A stretch of 12,462 nucleotides of DNA from SKLM01 sp041687115. GTDB lineage: Bacteria > Chloroflexota > Anaerolineae > B4-G1. A model generated the notes under the pieces. It was not told where the DNA came from and ran no database searches. It saw only the letters and a list, made by a program, of their open reading frames with translations. Both the position numbers and the translations under genes were made by a program. Shown in pieces: positions 1-7,814 of the stretch; the stretch's first letter is position 1, and the number at the start of each line of letters is the position of its first letter. The stretch spans positions 1 through 12,462 of the forward strand of contig JAWLCP010000077.1 in assembly GCA_041687115.1 (NCBI GenBank), in the 5' to 3' direction.

Positions 1-726
1 GTGGGGAGAGGGGGCATAGCATCCCATGCCGCCGGTGTTCAATCCCCGATCACCGTCGTGTGCCCGCTTGTAGTCGCGGGCGGGAAGCATCGGCACCACA
101 GTCCTGCCGTCGCTGAAAGCCAGCAAGGATGCCTCCTCGCCGATCAGGCACTCCTCGACCAGTACCTCGTTTCCGGCTTCCCCGAAATGCCGCTCCACCA
201 TCGCTCTGTGGAGCGCCGCCTCCGCGTCCTCCAGCGTCGAGCAGACGGCGACCCCCTTCCCTGCCGCCAGGCCACTGGCCTTGACCACGACCGGCGCCCC
301 CTGCTGACGCAGGTAGGCCAGCGCCGTTTCGTAGTCATGGAACGAAGCCCCCACAGCGGTGGGGATGCCCTCCTCGACCATGAAGCGCTTGGCGAAAGCC
401 TTCGACCCCTCCAGCCGGGCCGCGACAGCCGTCGGGCCGAAGGCACGCAGTCCAGCTTCCTTGAAGGCATCAACCAGGCCACCCACCAGGGGAGTTTCTG
501 GTCCCACGATTGTCAGATCGATCCTTTTCTCACGTCCAAACGAGACCAGAGCGGGGACATCGTCTGCCGCGATCGGAACGTTTTCCGCAATCGCGGCCGT
601 ACCCCCGTTGCCCGGCGCCACGAAGACTCGATCCACCCCAGACCTGTGGCTCCCCCACGAGGAGTCCACCAGCTTCCACGTCAGGGCGTGCTCTCGCCCC
701 CCTGACCCAACGACCATCAAGCGCAT
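1..726 (-). CDS. purD: Phosphoribosylamine--glycine ligase (GAR synthetase), 3' end outside window
   Basis: PurD is the ATP-grasp enzyme that joins glycine to 5-phosphoribosylamine, the second step of purine synthesis. The visible 242 residues cover the N-terminal domain and much of the ATP-grasp fold. Seen in the sequence are the N-terminal GSGGREHAL loop, APGNGGT near residue 38, VGPETPLV near 75, the VVVKASGLAAGKGV ATP-binding segment near 150, and LNTGGMGCYAPSP at the cut end. The family is about 420 residues long, so roughly 180 are missing to the left. The ATG at 726-724 is chosen because GGAGGGG (740-734) lies 7 nt upstream and the protein then begins MRLMVVGSGGREH, as expected. It is the last gene of the pur operon in view, 34 nt after purF. 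Frame and motifs are intact. Identification is secure. Confidence 0.97.
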   Translation of the reverse strand, partial: MRLMVVGSGGREHALTWKLVDSSWGSHRSGVDRVFVAPGNGGTAAIAENVPIAADDVPALVSFGREKRIDLTIVGPETPLVGGLVDAFKEAGLRAFGPTAVAARLEGSKAFAKRFMVEEGIPTAVGASFHDYETALAYLRQQGAPVVVKASGLAAGKGVAVCSTLEDAEAALHRAMVERHFGEAGNEVLVEECLIGEEASLLAFSDGRTVVPMLPARDYKRAHDGDRGLNTGGMGCYAPSPH

Positions 727-760
727 GCGCTGTCCCCTCCAATGTCCTTCATAGTCCCCC

Positions 761-2182
761 CTACCAGGACTCGAACATGTCCTTGCCGATCCCGGCCACA
801 GCTGCCAGGGGGTACTGACCGGTGAAGCAGGCGCAGCAGTACCCGCTTCCGTCCGTCTGGACAGCCTCCAGAAGCCCCTCCACGGACAGATAACCCAGGC
901 TGTCCACGCCGATATGGCGCGCGATCTCGTTCACGTCCTTCCGAGCGGCGATCAACTCCTCACGGGTGCTCATATCCACCCCCATGAAACACGGGTGACG
1001 GATCGGCGGCGAGGCCACCCGCATGTGGACCTCGGCGGCTCCGGCCTCGCGCAGGAGCCCCACGATCGCCCCGCTGGTGTTGCCCCGCACGATGGAGTCG
1101 TCCACCATGACGATACGCTTGCCCCGGCCCCTCAGGTCGGGCAGCGGGTTGAACTTGAGCGCCACCCCTCGGCGACGCAGACGATCGTCCGGCTGGATGA
1201 AAGTCCGGCCGATGTAGCGGTTCTTGATCAACACCTCGCCGAAGGGAATGCCGGCCTCGTGGGCGTACCCGATGGCGTGCGCGGTGGCAGAATCGGGGAC
1301 GCCGATCACCATGTCCGCCTCCACCCCATGCTCGCGAGCCAGGCGCTCTCCCAGGCGCCGGCGCACCTGATGGACGGAGCGCCCCTCCAGCAGCGAGTCC
1401 GGACGCGCGAAGTAGATGTACTCGAAGATGCAGAGCGAAGGCCCCTCGTCCGTCTCCGGCCCCTGCCAGGCGGTGATGCCGTCCTCGTCTAGGCGCACGA
1501 TCTCACCCGGCCGCACCTCACGGACGAACGAGGCTCCGATCGTCGTCAGTGCACACGACTCCGATGCAATTGCCCAGCCCTCGTCGTTCAGGCGACCGAG
1601 GCACAGAGGACGGAACCCCCACGGATCTCGCACGGCGTAGACCGCCTCCCGCGTCAGGATTGTCAGCGAGTACGCTCCCTCCGCCAGCTCCATGAAGGCC
1701 CTGATCCGCTCCCCCCACGACTCCCCCGGCGCGCCGGCCAGCATCTGCGTGATCACCTCGGTATCTGATGAGGAGATCAGCCCCACCCCTCCGTACAGCA
1801 GCTCGCGCCGCAACACACCAGCGTTTGTCAGGTTGCCGTTGTGGGCGACCCCCAACGGGCCCAGGGCCGTGTCGATCAGATAGGGCTGAGCGTTCCGCAG
1901 CCGCGAGGCTCCGGTCGTGGAGTAGCGATTGTGCCCGATGGCCATGCGGCCCTGCAGGCCCTGGAGGTTCTCTTCGTTGAAGACGTGGGAGACCAGACCA
2001 CTGCCTTTGTGGATGTGCGCCCTCCGTCCGTCACACGTGGCAATCCCAGCGCTCTCCTGGCCCCGATGCTGCAGTGCATACAGCGCAAAGAACGCCAGCC
2101 GCGCCACGTTCGTCCCGGGAGCATAGATCCCAAAGATGCCGCATGCCTCTCTGGGACGGTCCACGAAGGGGGCGGTGGTCAT
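761..2182 (-). CDS. purF: Amidophosphoribosyltransferase, propeptide and [4Fe-4S] type
   Basis: PurF catalyses the committed step of purine synthesis: PRPP plus glutamine gives phosphoribosylamine. The 473-residue protein has an N-terminal Ntn-hydrolase glutaminase domain (about 14-245) and a C-terminal type I phosphoribosyltransferase domain. ACGIFGIY places the nucleophile at Cys14, so the first 13 residues are a propeptide to be removed, as in the Bacillus subtilis class. The glutaminase motifs GHNRYSTTG and HNGNLTN are present. The PRPP loop is VDDSIVRGNTS (360-370) and NRYIGRTFIQP precedes it. Cys251, Cys398, Cys449 and Cys452 sit where the B. subtilis enzyme holds its [4Fe-4S] cluster, with the YCCACFTG signature at the C-terminus. 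The start ATG is one base after the purE stop, which suggests translational coupling. In homologues the enzyme is feedback-inhibited by AMP and GMP. Confidence 0.97.
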   Translation of the reverse strand: MTTAPFVDRPREACGIFGIYAPGTNVARLAFFALYALQHRGQESAGIATCDGRRAHIHKGSGLVSHVFNEENLQGLQGRMAIGHNRYSTTGASRLRNAQPYLIDTALGPLGVAHNGNLTNAGVLRRELLYGGVGLISSSDTEVITQMLAGAPGESWGERIRAFMELAEGAYSLTILTREAVYAVRDPWGFRPLCLGRLNDEGWAIASESCALTTIGASFVREVRPGEIVRLDEDGITAWQGPETDEGPSLCIFEYIYFARPDSLLEGRSVHQVRRRLGERLAREHGVEADMVIGVPDSATAHAIGYAHEAGIPFGEVLIKNRYIGRTFIQPDDRLRRRGVALKFNPLPDLRGRGKRIVMVDDSIVRGNTSGAIVGLLREAGAAEVHMRVASPPIRHPCFMGVDMSTREELIAARKDVNEIARHIGVDSLGYLSVEGLLEAVQTDGSGYCCACFTGQYPLAAVAGIGKDMFESW

Positions 2183-2183
2183 C

Positions 2184-2657
2184 TCATCCCTGCGCTGCTA
2201 CATCAGCGTCCAGGAGCCGCTGAGCGTGCCTCTCCTGCGCTCTCAGCACCTCCTGGCGCAGGTGGGGTTTGGCCAGGCCCAGCATCTTGGCCGCCAGCAA
2301 GGCGGCGCTCTCCGGCTCCAGTACCACCGCCGGGGCAATCCCGGACGGCATCCGCACGGAGGAGAGTAAGTCTCCCCCGGCGAACTTGTCCGAGTAGGGC
2401 GGGCAGGCGATCACCGGCGCGCTCACGTGGCCGTCTACCAGGCCACTCAGTGCGTTGCTACGCCCTGCCACGGTGACGTAGACCTTAGGGGCAGGGTTGG
2501 CCTCGTACTCATCCAGCAGCTCCAGAACGTGGCGCGGCACCTTATGCGCCGAGGCCACGCGCGTCTCCCAGGGGATGCCAAGACCGTCCAGCGCACCGGT
2601 GATCCGTGCACTGAAATCTGCATCGCTGGGGGATCCCATGATGACAACAACGAGCAT
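2184..2657 (-). CDS. purE: Class II PurE: AIR carboxylase (likely uses CO2 directly, no PurK)
   Basis: PurE produces CAIR. Most bacterial (class I) enzymes are N5-CAIR mutases that depend on PurK. This 157-residue protein instead carries the class II signatures known from animal PAICS and Treponema denticola: SAHK at 36-39, AGRSN at 64-68 in place of the class I AG-AAHLPG segment, PVIACPP at 81-87, SSVRMPSG at 99-106 and AAKMLGL. Class II enzymes carboxylate AIR with CO2 without ATP, so I infer EC 4.1.1.21 activity. The common phosphate-binding MGSPSD loop is at residues 7-12. The ATG at 2657 is preceded by AGGGAG at good spacing. The gene lies 45 nt after purC and 1 nt before purF. No purK is in the window. 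PurE identity is certain; the class II assignment is strong from motifs but needs an alignment. Confidence 0.93.
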   Translation of the reverse strand: MLVVVIMGSPSDADFSARITGALDGLGIPWETRVASAHKVPRHVLELLDEYEANPAPKVYVTVAGRSNALSGLVDGHVSAPVIACPPYSDKFAGGDLLSSVRMPSGIAPAVVLEPESAALLAAKMLGLAKPHLRQEVLRAQERHAQRLLDADVAAQG

Positions 2658-2702
2658 CGACGTTCTCCCTAGGTGTTCAGTCCCGATCTAAGTGGCAGCA
2701 CC

Positions 2703-3674
2703 CTACGATAGAAACCCATTCAGCACGTCAACGATTCGGGGCTCAGCCGGATAGACACGCGGCTCAAACGTCAGACCGGTGAGCTTCTCGTAGAGGGTGA
2801 CATAGCGGCGGCTGACCCGCACGATGAGGTCATCGGTCGCGGCAGGAGGCTCGCCATCGCCGCGATAGCCTCGCTCGGCGTACCACAGGCGCAGGAACTC
2901 CTTGTCGTAGTTCTCCGGCTCCAGCCCCTCGGCCCTCCGCTCCTCGTAGCTCTCTCTCACCCAGAAGCGGCTGCTGTCCGGCGTGTGTACCTCGTCGATC
3001 AGCGTCAACGTGCCGTCCGGCGCACGCCCGAACTCGTACTTGGTGTCCACCAGGATCAAGCCGCCCCGTTGAGCGATCTCCTGTCCCCGATCGAACACCG
3101 CCAGTGCGGCAGCCTGAACGCATTCCCAGGTCTCCGCGTCCAGCAGTCCTCGCTCCACCACCTCGGCGCAGGTGATCCGTTCGTCGTGCTCGCCCGCACG
3201 GCCCTTCGTCGTCGGGGTGATGATGGGTGCCGGCAACGGCTGGTTCTTCTCCATCCCATCGGGGAAGTCATACCCATAGATGTGACGCTCCCCGAGCGAG
3301 TAGCGGTACCAGAGAGCCGTCTTCGTCACGCCTGTGATGTAGCCCCGCACCACGACCTCGACTGGCAGTGGCTCACACTCTCGCACCAGGCTGACGCTGG
3401 GATCGGGGACCTCCAGGAGGTGGTTGTCAACAATGTCGCTGGTCCGTTGGAACCAGAACGCGCTGAGCTGGTTGAGCACCTGCCCCTTGAAGGGAACCAG
3501 GGTCAGAACCCGATCGAACGCGGACAACCGGTCGGTGGTTACGATCAGCCAGCGGTCGCCGGGCAGGGCGAACAGGTCGCGGACCTTGCCCCGTGCACGC
3601 TTGTAGGGCCAGTCGACCTCAATTCCTTCAAGGGCGCGCGGCAGGTGCTGGAGCAACGTATCTGCGTCAATCAC
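2703..3674 (-). CDS. purC: SAICAR synthetase (phosphoribosylaminoimidazole-succinocarboxamide synthase)
   Basis: PurC condenses CAIR with aspartate, using ATP, to give SAICAR. From the GTG at 3674 the protein has 323 residues, close to the long (yeast Ade1-like) form rather than the roughly 240-residue form common in bacteria. Visible are KVRDLF (30-35), TTDRLSAFDRV (47-57), PFKGQVLNQLSAFWF, EVVVRGYITG (106-115), LVDTKYEFG (208-216) and DEVHTPDSSRFW (227-238), the two standard signatures. The reading frame stays open for 48 codons upstream over the end of purQ, but those residues are arginine-rich and unlike the family. GGAGGAG just before the GTG and the homologous beginning DADTLLQHLP support the later start. 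The spacing between GGAGGAG and GTG is rather short. It sits 46 nt after purQ and directly before purE, its substrate supplier. Confidence 0.95.
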   Translation of the reverse strand: MIDADTLLQHLPRALEGIEVDWPYKRARGKVRDLFALPGDRWLIVTTDRLSAFDRVLTLVPFKGQVLNQLSAFWFQRTSDIVDNHLLEVPDPSVSLVRECEPLPVEVVVRGYITGVTKTALWYRYSLGERHIYGYDFPDGMEKNQPLPAPIITPTTKGRAGEHDERITCAEVVERGLLDAETWECVQAAALAVFDRGQEIAQRGGLILVDTKYEFGRAPDGTLTLIDEVHTPDSSRFWVRESYEERRAEGLEPENYDKEFLRLWYAERGYRGDGEPPAATDDLIVRVSRRYVTLYEKLTGLTFEPRVYPAEPRIVDVLNGFLS

Positions 3675-3720
3675 AATCTCCTCCGAGCGTGGTAGACGAC
3701 GGCGAAAGCGTATCCGACGA

Positions 3721-4548
3721 TCATCGTCCCCGGGCGTACGCCAGCCCCTCGACGAACAAGTCCAGGGCCAGCGCGCCTCCCTCGCCTCGCGTCCAACGCG
3801 GATGCTGCCAGGGGACAATGTGGTCTTCAGGGTGAGGCATCAGCCCGAGCACGTTTCCCTGCTCGTTGCAGATGCCCGCGATGTCGGCGACAGAGCCGTT
3901 GGGGTTCGCCGGGTAGTTCGCCGGGCTCTCGCTCCGGCGTCGGCCGTCCCGACCAGCCCGACTGACATAGGTCAGCGCGATCTGACCACGCGCGTGGAGG
4001 CGCCCCAAGACGCCATCGTCGGGGACAAATCGCCCTTCGCCGTGAGCCACCGGGCAGGTGATCCGTGCGTCCTCACGCCTGGCGAGGCCGCGGGTGAACA
4101 CGCAGACGCTTTCGGGCTCCGGTTCCAGCCACACCCAACGACACTCGAAGCGGTTCGACGCATTGCGGGTCAGCGTCGCCTCGACCTGTGTCCTCAGGGG
4201 GCCCGACGTGCCGTCCGCCGGGGGACCGGGGAGCCAGCCGCTCTTGACCAGCGCCTGGAAGCCATTGCAGATCCCCAGGATCGGCTTGCCCGACTCGATG
4301 AAATCGGCCAGCTCGTCCTCGAAGAGCCAGCGCAGGTCAGAGGCCAGAAGGCGTCCCGCGCCCAACGCATCCCCGTAGGAGAAGCCACCGGGCAGGATGA
4401 GCATCTGGAAATCGTGCAGCCAGGCCGTCCGGTCCCGCAACGCATTGACGTGGAGGATGACGGGGTTGCCGCCGGCCTTCTCGACGGCCCAGGCCGCCTC
4501 ACGGTCGCGGTTCGTGCCGGTGGCGTGAAGGATCAATACGTCAACCAT
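3721..4548 (-). CDS. purQ: FGAM synthase glutaminase subunit (PurQ)
   Basis: PurQ releases ammonia from glutamine and hands it to PurL for FGAR to FGAM conversion. It is a class I (triad) glutamine amidotransferase of 275 residues. ILPGGFSYGDALGAG is at about 51-65, the nucleophile is Cys94 in GICNGFQ, and the rest of the triad is His239 and Glu241 in GLMPHPED. It is longer than the common bacterial PurQ of about 225 residues, with extra sequence around 195-225 (an arginine-rich stretch, then SPANYPANPNGS). The frame can be extended to a TTG at 4566, but the ATG at 4548 gives the usual family start (MVDVLILHATGTN). A GGAG lies 12 nt before that ATG, a somewhat long spacing. It is 69 nt downstream of purL, its partner. 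Confidence 0.96.
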   Translation of the reverse strand: MVDVLILHATGTNRDREAAWAVEKAGGNPVILHVNALRDRTAWLHDFQMLILPGGFSYGDALGAGRLLASDLRWLFEDELADFIESGKPILGICNGFQALVKSGWLPGPPADGTSGPLRTQVEATLTRNASNRFECRWVWLEPEPESVCVFTRGLARREDARITCPVAHGEGRFVPDDGVLGRLHARGQIALTYVSRAGRDGRRRSESPANYPANPNGSVADIAGICNEQGNVLGLMPHPEDHIVPWQHPRWTRGEGGALALDLFVEGLAYARGR

Positions 4549-4617
4549 CGACAGAGGCTTCTCCAACCGGAGCCACAGCCGTTCGGTCAGCAGGGCAGGC
4601 GTTGCTGTTGATGGGTA

Positions 4618-7572
4618 TCATCGCAGTTTCGTCTTCGCTCCTTCTCCGAAGAAACGACGCACCAGGTCGTCGACCCCACTCTCCATCACGACGCCGCTGC
4701 CAATACCATGGACGCACAGAACGCCCTCCTGGGTGACGTACCCAAGCTGGGCCGCGGGCCGCCCCGACAGCGCGCTCTCAAAAGCAGCCGCCGCCTCGGG
4801 CGCGACCTCCACGAGGAAACGAGCGCTGCTCTCAGAGAAGAGGGCCATCGCGTCCGTCTGGACGTCGGGGGTCCTGGGCAGAGACCTGAGGTCGACCTCA
4901 AGACCCACACGCCCAGCAATTACCATCTCCGCCGCCGCGACTGCCAGCCCACCCTCCGACAGATCGTGGCAGGCCCGCACCAATCCATCGGATATGGCCC
5001 GGTGCAGAGCGCGCATCACCTCAATGGCACCCGGCACCGGCGCAGGGACCTTGCCTCCGACCGCCCCGTGCAGCCGGCGGTAGAGCGCACCTCCCATCTC
5101 GGCCCGCGTCTCCCCTACGGCGTAGAGAAGATCCCCGGGACGCTTGAGATCCATCGTCACTGCCTTTCGCGCGTCGGGCACGACGCTCAGCGACGAGATC
5201 AGCAGCGTCGGTGGAATGGCTCGCTTCTCCCCGTGGGGATCGACGTATTCGTTGTTCAAGCTGTCCTTTCCAGAGATGAACGGCGTCCCGTATGCCAGGG
5301 CGGCATCGTGGCACCCCTGCGCCGCCCTTACCAGGGCTCCGAGACGGTCGGGCAGGGCGGGATTGCCCCAGCAGAAATTGTCGAGCAGGGCCGTATGGTC
5401 CGGGTCCCCTCCGACGGCGACGACGTTCCGCACCGCCTCGTCCACCACCGCCCAGGCCATCGCGTACGGGTCGATCTGACCGTAGTGGGGATTGATCCCG
5501 CAGCCCAGCGCGATGCCCCGCCATCCCTCCGTCTCCCACGGGCTCAGCACCACGGCGTCCGAAGGGCCGTCGTTGACCGCGCCTACCAGCGGCTTGACCA
5601 CGGTGGCCCCCTGGACCTCGTGATCGTAGCGTCGAATCACCTTCTCCTTGCTGGCCACGTCGGGGTCCGCGAGGAGCCGGAGCAGAACGGAAGTCAAGTC
5701 GTCGGCCGACACCCCCTCCACGTCGGGGACGGCCGGTGGCTGCCACTCCGCGCGCATCGTGGGCCTCGGCCAGCCGTCGTGCACGAAGTCCATGTCCATA
5801 TCCGCCACCGTTTTCCCTTCGTAACGGACACGTAGCCGACCCTTGCCCGTGAAGTGGCCGATGACGGTCAATTCGACATCGAGCTCCTCACAGATCTCCC
5901 TCAGACGGGGCAGGTGCTTCTGCGGGACGGCCAGCACCATGCGCTCCTGGGCCTCCGAAAGCCAGATCTCCCACGGACGCAGGCCCGGGTACTTAAGGGG
6001 CACGTCGCTCAACTCCACCTCCACGCCCACGTCCCTCCCCATCTCCCCGGCGGCGGAGGAGAAGCCCCCGGCACCACAGTCCGTGATGGCGTGGTACAGC
6101 CCCTCGTCACGGGCCCGCATGACGGCCTCCATCATCGCCTTCTCCGTGATCGGGTCGCCGATCTGGACCACGCTTCCCACCGTCTGCCCTGTCTCGTGGG
6201 TCAGCTCCGCCGAGGAGAACGTGGCTCCGTGCAGACCATCGCGACCGGTGCGCCCCCCCAGTGCCACGCACAGATCCCCCGGCTGCGGATCGCGCCGGTG
6301 CTGCCCCTTCCGCGCCAGCCCAACGCAGCCGCAGTAGATCAGTGGGTTGGCGACGTAGCCGTGATCGTAGAGGATGGCGCCGGAGACGGTGGGGATACCC
6401 ATCTTGTTGCCGTAGTCCTCGATGCCCGCAATGACGCCCCGGGCGATGCGGCGCGGATGAAGGACGCCCTCCGGCACATCCGCTGTCTGCATGTCCAGCG
6501 GCCCAAAGCAGAGCACGTCGGTGTTGGCAACCGGTCGGCCGGAGACACCGATGATGTCCCGGATCACGCCCCCGACACCCGTGTTCGCACCGCCGAACGG
6601 CTCCAGGGCCGAGGGATGGTTGTGGGTCTCCACCTTGAAGGAGACCACGGACGCAGCGTCGAAATCAATGATGCCCGCGTTGTCGACGAAGGCCGAACGC
6701 ACCCACCCTCGATTCAACTGCTCAGTGGCCCCTCGGATGTACGTGTTTAGCAGCCCATCGATCGTCTCCTCGCACGGAAGGGCGCCTGTCTCGGCGCCTG
6801 GCACGATGCGCTCCATGCCGCCCTGGCACGAGAAGTCAATCCGTGCCTTGAATGTCTTGTGCTGGCAATGCTCCGACCAGGTCTGGGCCAGGGTCTCCAA
6901 CTCCACGTCTGTGGGGTCGCGTCCAAGGGTGCGGAACTCCCTCTGTATGGCCTGCATTTCCTCAAGCGAGAGGAACAGGACCCGCTCCACGCTCATACGC
7001 GCCAGTGCTTCATCGTCGGCCTCGCGCACGGGGATGACCGCCACCTCGTACGAAGGATTGGCGCGCGGCACGAAGGCGGGCGGCAGAGGGCCCAGGGTGT
7101 AGGTCTCGATGACGTCGTTGCACAAGACCTGCTCGGCAATCTGGTGCAGATCGCTGCTGGCGAGATCCCCCGTAAAGAGGTACCGGGCGCCTGTCGCGAC
7201 CCCCTCGACAGAGCCGATCCTCAGCGCCCGCGCGCGCCGAAGCAGATGCTCGGCCACGGGATCCGTGACGCCAGGCCGGTATCCTACCTCGACCGCCAGC
7301 TCCGCCCCCTGATCAGCCTTCCTCTCAGCCTGGAGGGCAGGCACGCTGCGGCCCGACCACCAGCGGTACCCCTCTACGATAGGATCGACCAGCAGCTCCT
7401 TCGCCAGCCGCTTGACCTCCGAAGCGGACAGCTCGCCGCGGACAAACGTGAGATCGCTTACCCGGACGGATTGCGCGCCCTCGATGCCCACTTGAACGAC
7501 CTGCGTGGACACGTCCGTCGCACGGCCGTCACGCTGAGGCGTACGCCAGAAGACTTCGATGCAGTAATTCAC
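4618..7572 (-). CDS. purL: FGAM synthase synthetase subunit PurL with N-terminal PurS-like modules
   Basis: This 984-residue protein is the ATP-dependent synthetase that turns FGAR into FGAM with ammonia from PurQ. It is much longer than the usual small PurL (about 720-740). Residues 1-72 (YCIEVFWR to VDPIVEGYRW) and 90-160 (AELAVEVGYRPGVTDPVAE to NDVIETYTLG) each look like a PurS module, and no separate purS is present. The catalytic body follows: TWSEHCQHKTF (231-241), VETHNHPSALEPFGGANTG (314-332), ITDCGAGGFSSAAGEMG near 497-512, VQGATVVKP near 653, DNFCWGNP near 731, SGKDSLNNEY (767-776) and the second CHDLSEGGLAVAAAEM. There is no glutaminase domain at the C-terminus; purQ supplies it next door. 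The start is a GTG at 7572; an in-frame TGA at 7593-7591 rules out a longer start. No good Shine-Dalgarno site is visible. First gene of the operon. Confidence 0.95.
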   Translation of the reverse strand: MNYCIEVFWRTPQRDGRATDVSTQVVQVGIEGAQSVRVSDLTFVRGELSASEVKRLAKELLVDPIVEGYRWWSGRSVPALQAERKADQGAELAVEVGYRPGVTDPVAEHLLRRARALRIGSVEGVATGARYLFTGDLASSDLHQIAEQVLCNDVIETYTLGPLPPAFVPRANPSYEVAVIPVREADDEALARMSVERVLFLSLEEMQAIQREFRTLGRDPTDVELETLAQTWSEHCQHKTFKARIDFSCQGGMERIVPGAETGALPCEETIDGLLNTYIRGATEQLNRGWVRSAFVDNAGIIDFDAASVVSFKVETHNHPSALEPFGGANTGVGGVIRDIIGVSGRPVANTDVLCFGPLDMQTADVPEGVLHPRRIARGVIAGIEDYGNKMGIPTVSGAILYDHGYVANPLIYCGCVGLARKGQHRRDPQPGDLCVALGGRTGRDGLHGATFSSAELTHETGQTVGSVVQIGDPITEKAMMEAVMRARDEGLYHAITDCGAGGFSSAAGEMGRDVGVEVELSDVPLKYPGLRPWEIWLSEAQERMVLAVPQKHLPRLREICEELDVELTVIGHFTGKGRLRVRYEGKTVADMDMDFVHDGWPRPTMRAEWQPPAVPDVEGVSADDLTSVLLRLLADPDVASKEKVIRRYDHEVQGATVVKPLVGAVNDGPSDAVVLSPWETEGWRGIALGCGINPHYGQIDPYAMAWAVVDEAVRNVVAVGGDPDHTALLDNFCWGNPALPDRLGALVRAAQGCHDAALAYGTPFISGKDSLNNEYVDPHGEKRAIPPTLLISSLSVVPDARKAVTMDLKRPGDLLYAVGETRAEMGGALYRRLHGAVGGKVPAPVPGAIEVMRALHRAISDGLVRACHDLSEGGLAVAAAEMVIAGRVGLEVDLRSLPRTPDVQTDAMALFSESSARFLVEVAPEAAAAFESALSGRPAAQLGYVTQEGVLCVHGIGSGVVMESGVDDLVRRFFGEGAKTKLR

Positions 7573-7665
7573 AGCAGTAGTTCGCGCCCTTCATTCCCGA
7601 CCACGTCGCAGGCCTCCTACCGATCGCTCCGGGTCCGCAGATCAAGTCCCACCGGCCCTGGCCCC

Positions 7666-7693
7666 ATTCTACTATATCCCGTCAAAGCAACAA
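7666..7693 (-). promoter_or_regulatory. Possible promoter of the pur operon
   Basis: Read leftward, TAGAAT (7671-7666) is a fair -10 box, next to an overlapping TATAGT. The best -35 at 16 bp is TTGTTG (7693-7688), which is weak. It would give a leader of about 85-90 nt before the purL GTG. The -35 overlaps the left arm of the dyad at 7691-7711. Weak evidence; no better candidate was seen in the gap. Confidence 0.35.
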
Positions 7694-7711
7694 GCGCCGT
7701 CTGGGCGCTTG
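7691..7711. repeat. Perfect 8-bp inverted repeat, operator-like
   Basis: CAAGCGCC (7691-7698) and GGCGCTTG (7704-7711) are exact reverse complements around a 5-nt centre, GTCTG. The right arm overlaps the -35 box of the rightward csp promoter and the left arm overlaps the possible -35 of the pur promoter. A dimeric repressor bound here could affect both directions. No T-run follows on either strand, so it is not a good terminator. The binding protein is unknown. Confidence 0.6.
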
Positions 7712-7736
7712 ACTTACTCAGCAAGCATGTTATGAT
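7709..7736 (+). promoter_or_regulatory. Sigma-70-type promoter for the csp transcript
   Basis: TTGACT (7709-7714) and TATGAT (7731-7736) are separated by 16 bp and match the consensus 5 of 6 each. Transcription should start near 7743, leaving a leader of about 134 nt before the csp ATG. Long structured leaders are typical of cold-shock genes. Confidence 0.7.
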
Positions 7737-7773
7737 TAGTATCAGTATGAAGTGCGCTGTGACCAAGCAGAGT

Positions 7774-7814
7774 AAGATCGCCTGGGCCTCACAAGAGCCT
7801 GGCCGATCTTTTTT
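7774..7814 (+). terminator. Terminator-like hairpin inside the csp leader (possible attenuator)
   Basis: The outer stem AAGATCG (7774-7780) pairs with CGATCTT (7804-7810). The stem continues inward with one mismatch, wobbles and one bulged C to an ACAA loop closed by CTC/GAG. Six T residues (7809-7814) follow at once. The opposite strand lacks a T-run, so this acts rightward. It lies about 30 nt after the expected csp start point and 62 nt before the csp ATG, with no second promoter seen after it. It could be an attenuator or could end a short RNA of about 70 nt. Confidence 0.65.

Noticed and set aside
3675..3818. 48-codon upstream extension of purC
   Set aside because: It overlaps the 3' end of purQ, is arginine-rich and unlike PurC, and a GGAGGAG site precedes the internal GTG at 3674.
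3802..4611. 269-codon plus-strand open frame
   Set aside because: It is antisense to purQ, which has an intact Cys-His-Glu triad. Low-complexity composition typical of a shadow.
4708..6750. Long plus-strand open frames at 4708-5835 and 5854-6750
   Set aside because: They lie antisense to purL, whose motifs are continuous there. Their translations are rich in Arg, Pro and Gly with no domain signature, as expected from G+C-rich shadow frames.
7573..7660. Purine, PRPP or ZTP riboswitch in the purL leader
   Set aside because: I looked for the conserved core sequences by eye and recognised none. A covariance-model scan would settle it.
7617..7667. 16-codon minus-strand open frame ahead of purL
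   Set aside because: Its ATG overlaps the proposed -10 box, so it is probably upstream of the transcription start, and no ribosome-binding site is present.
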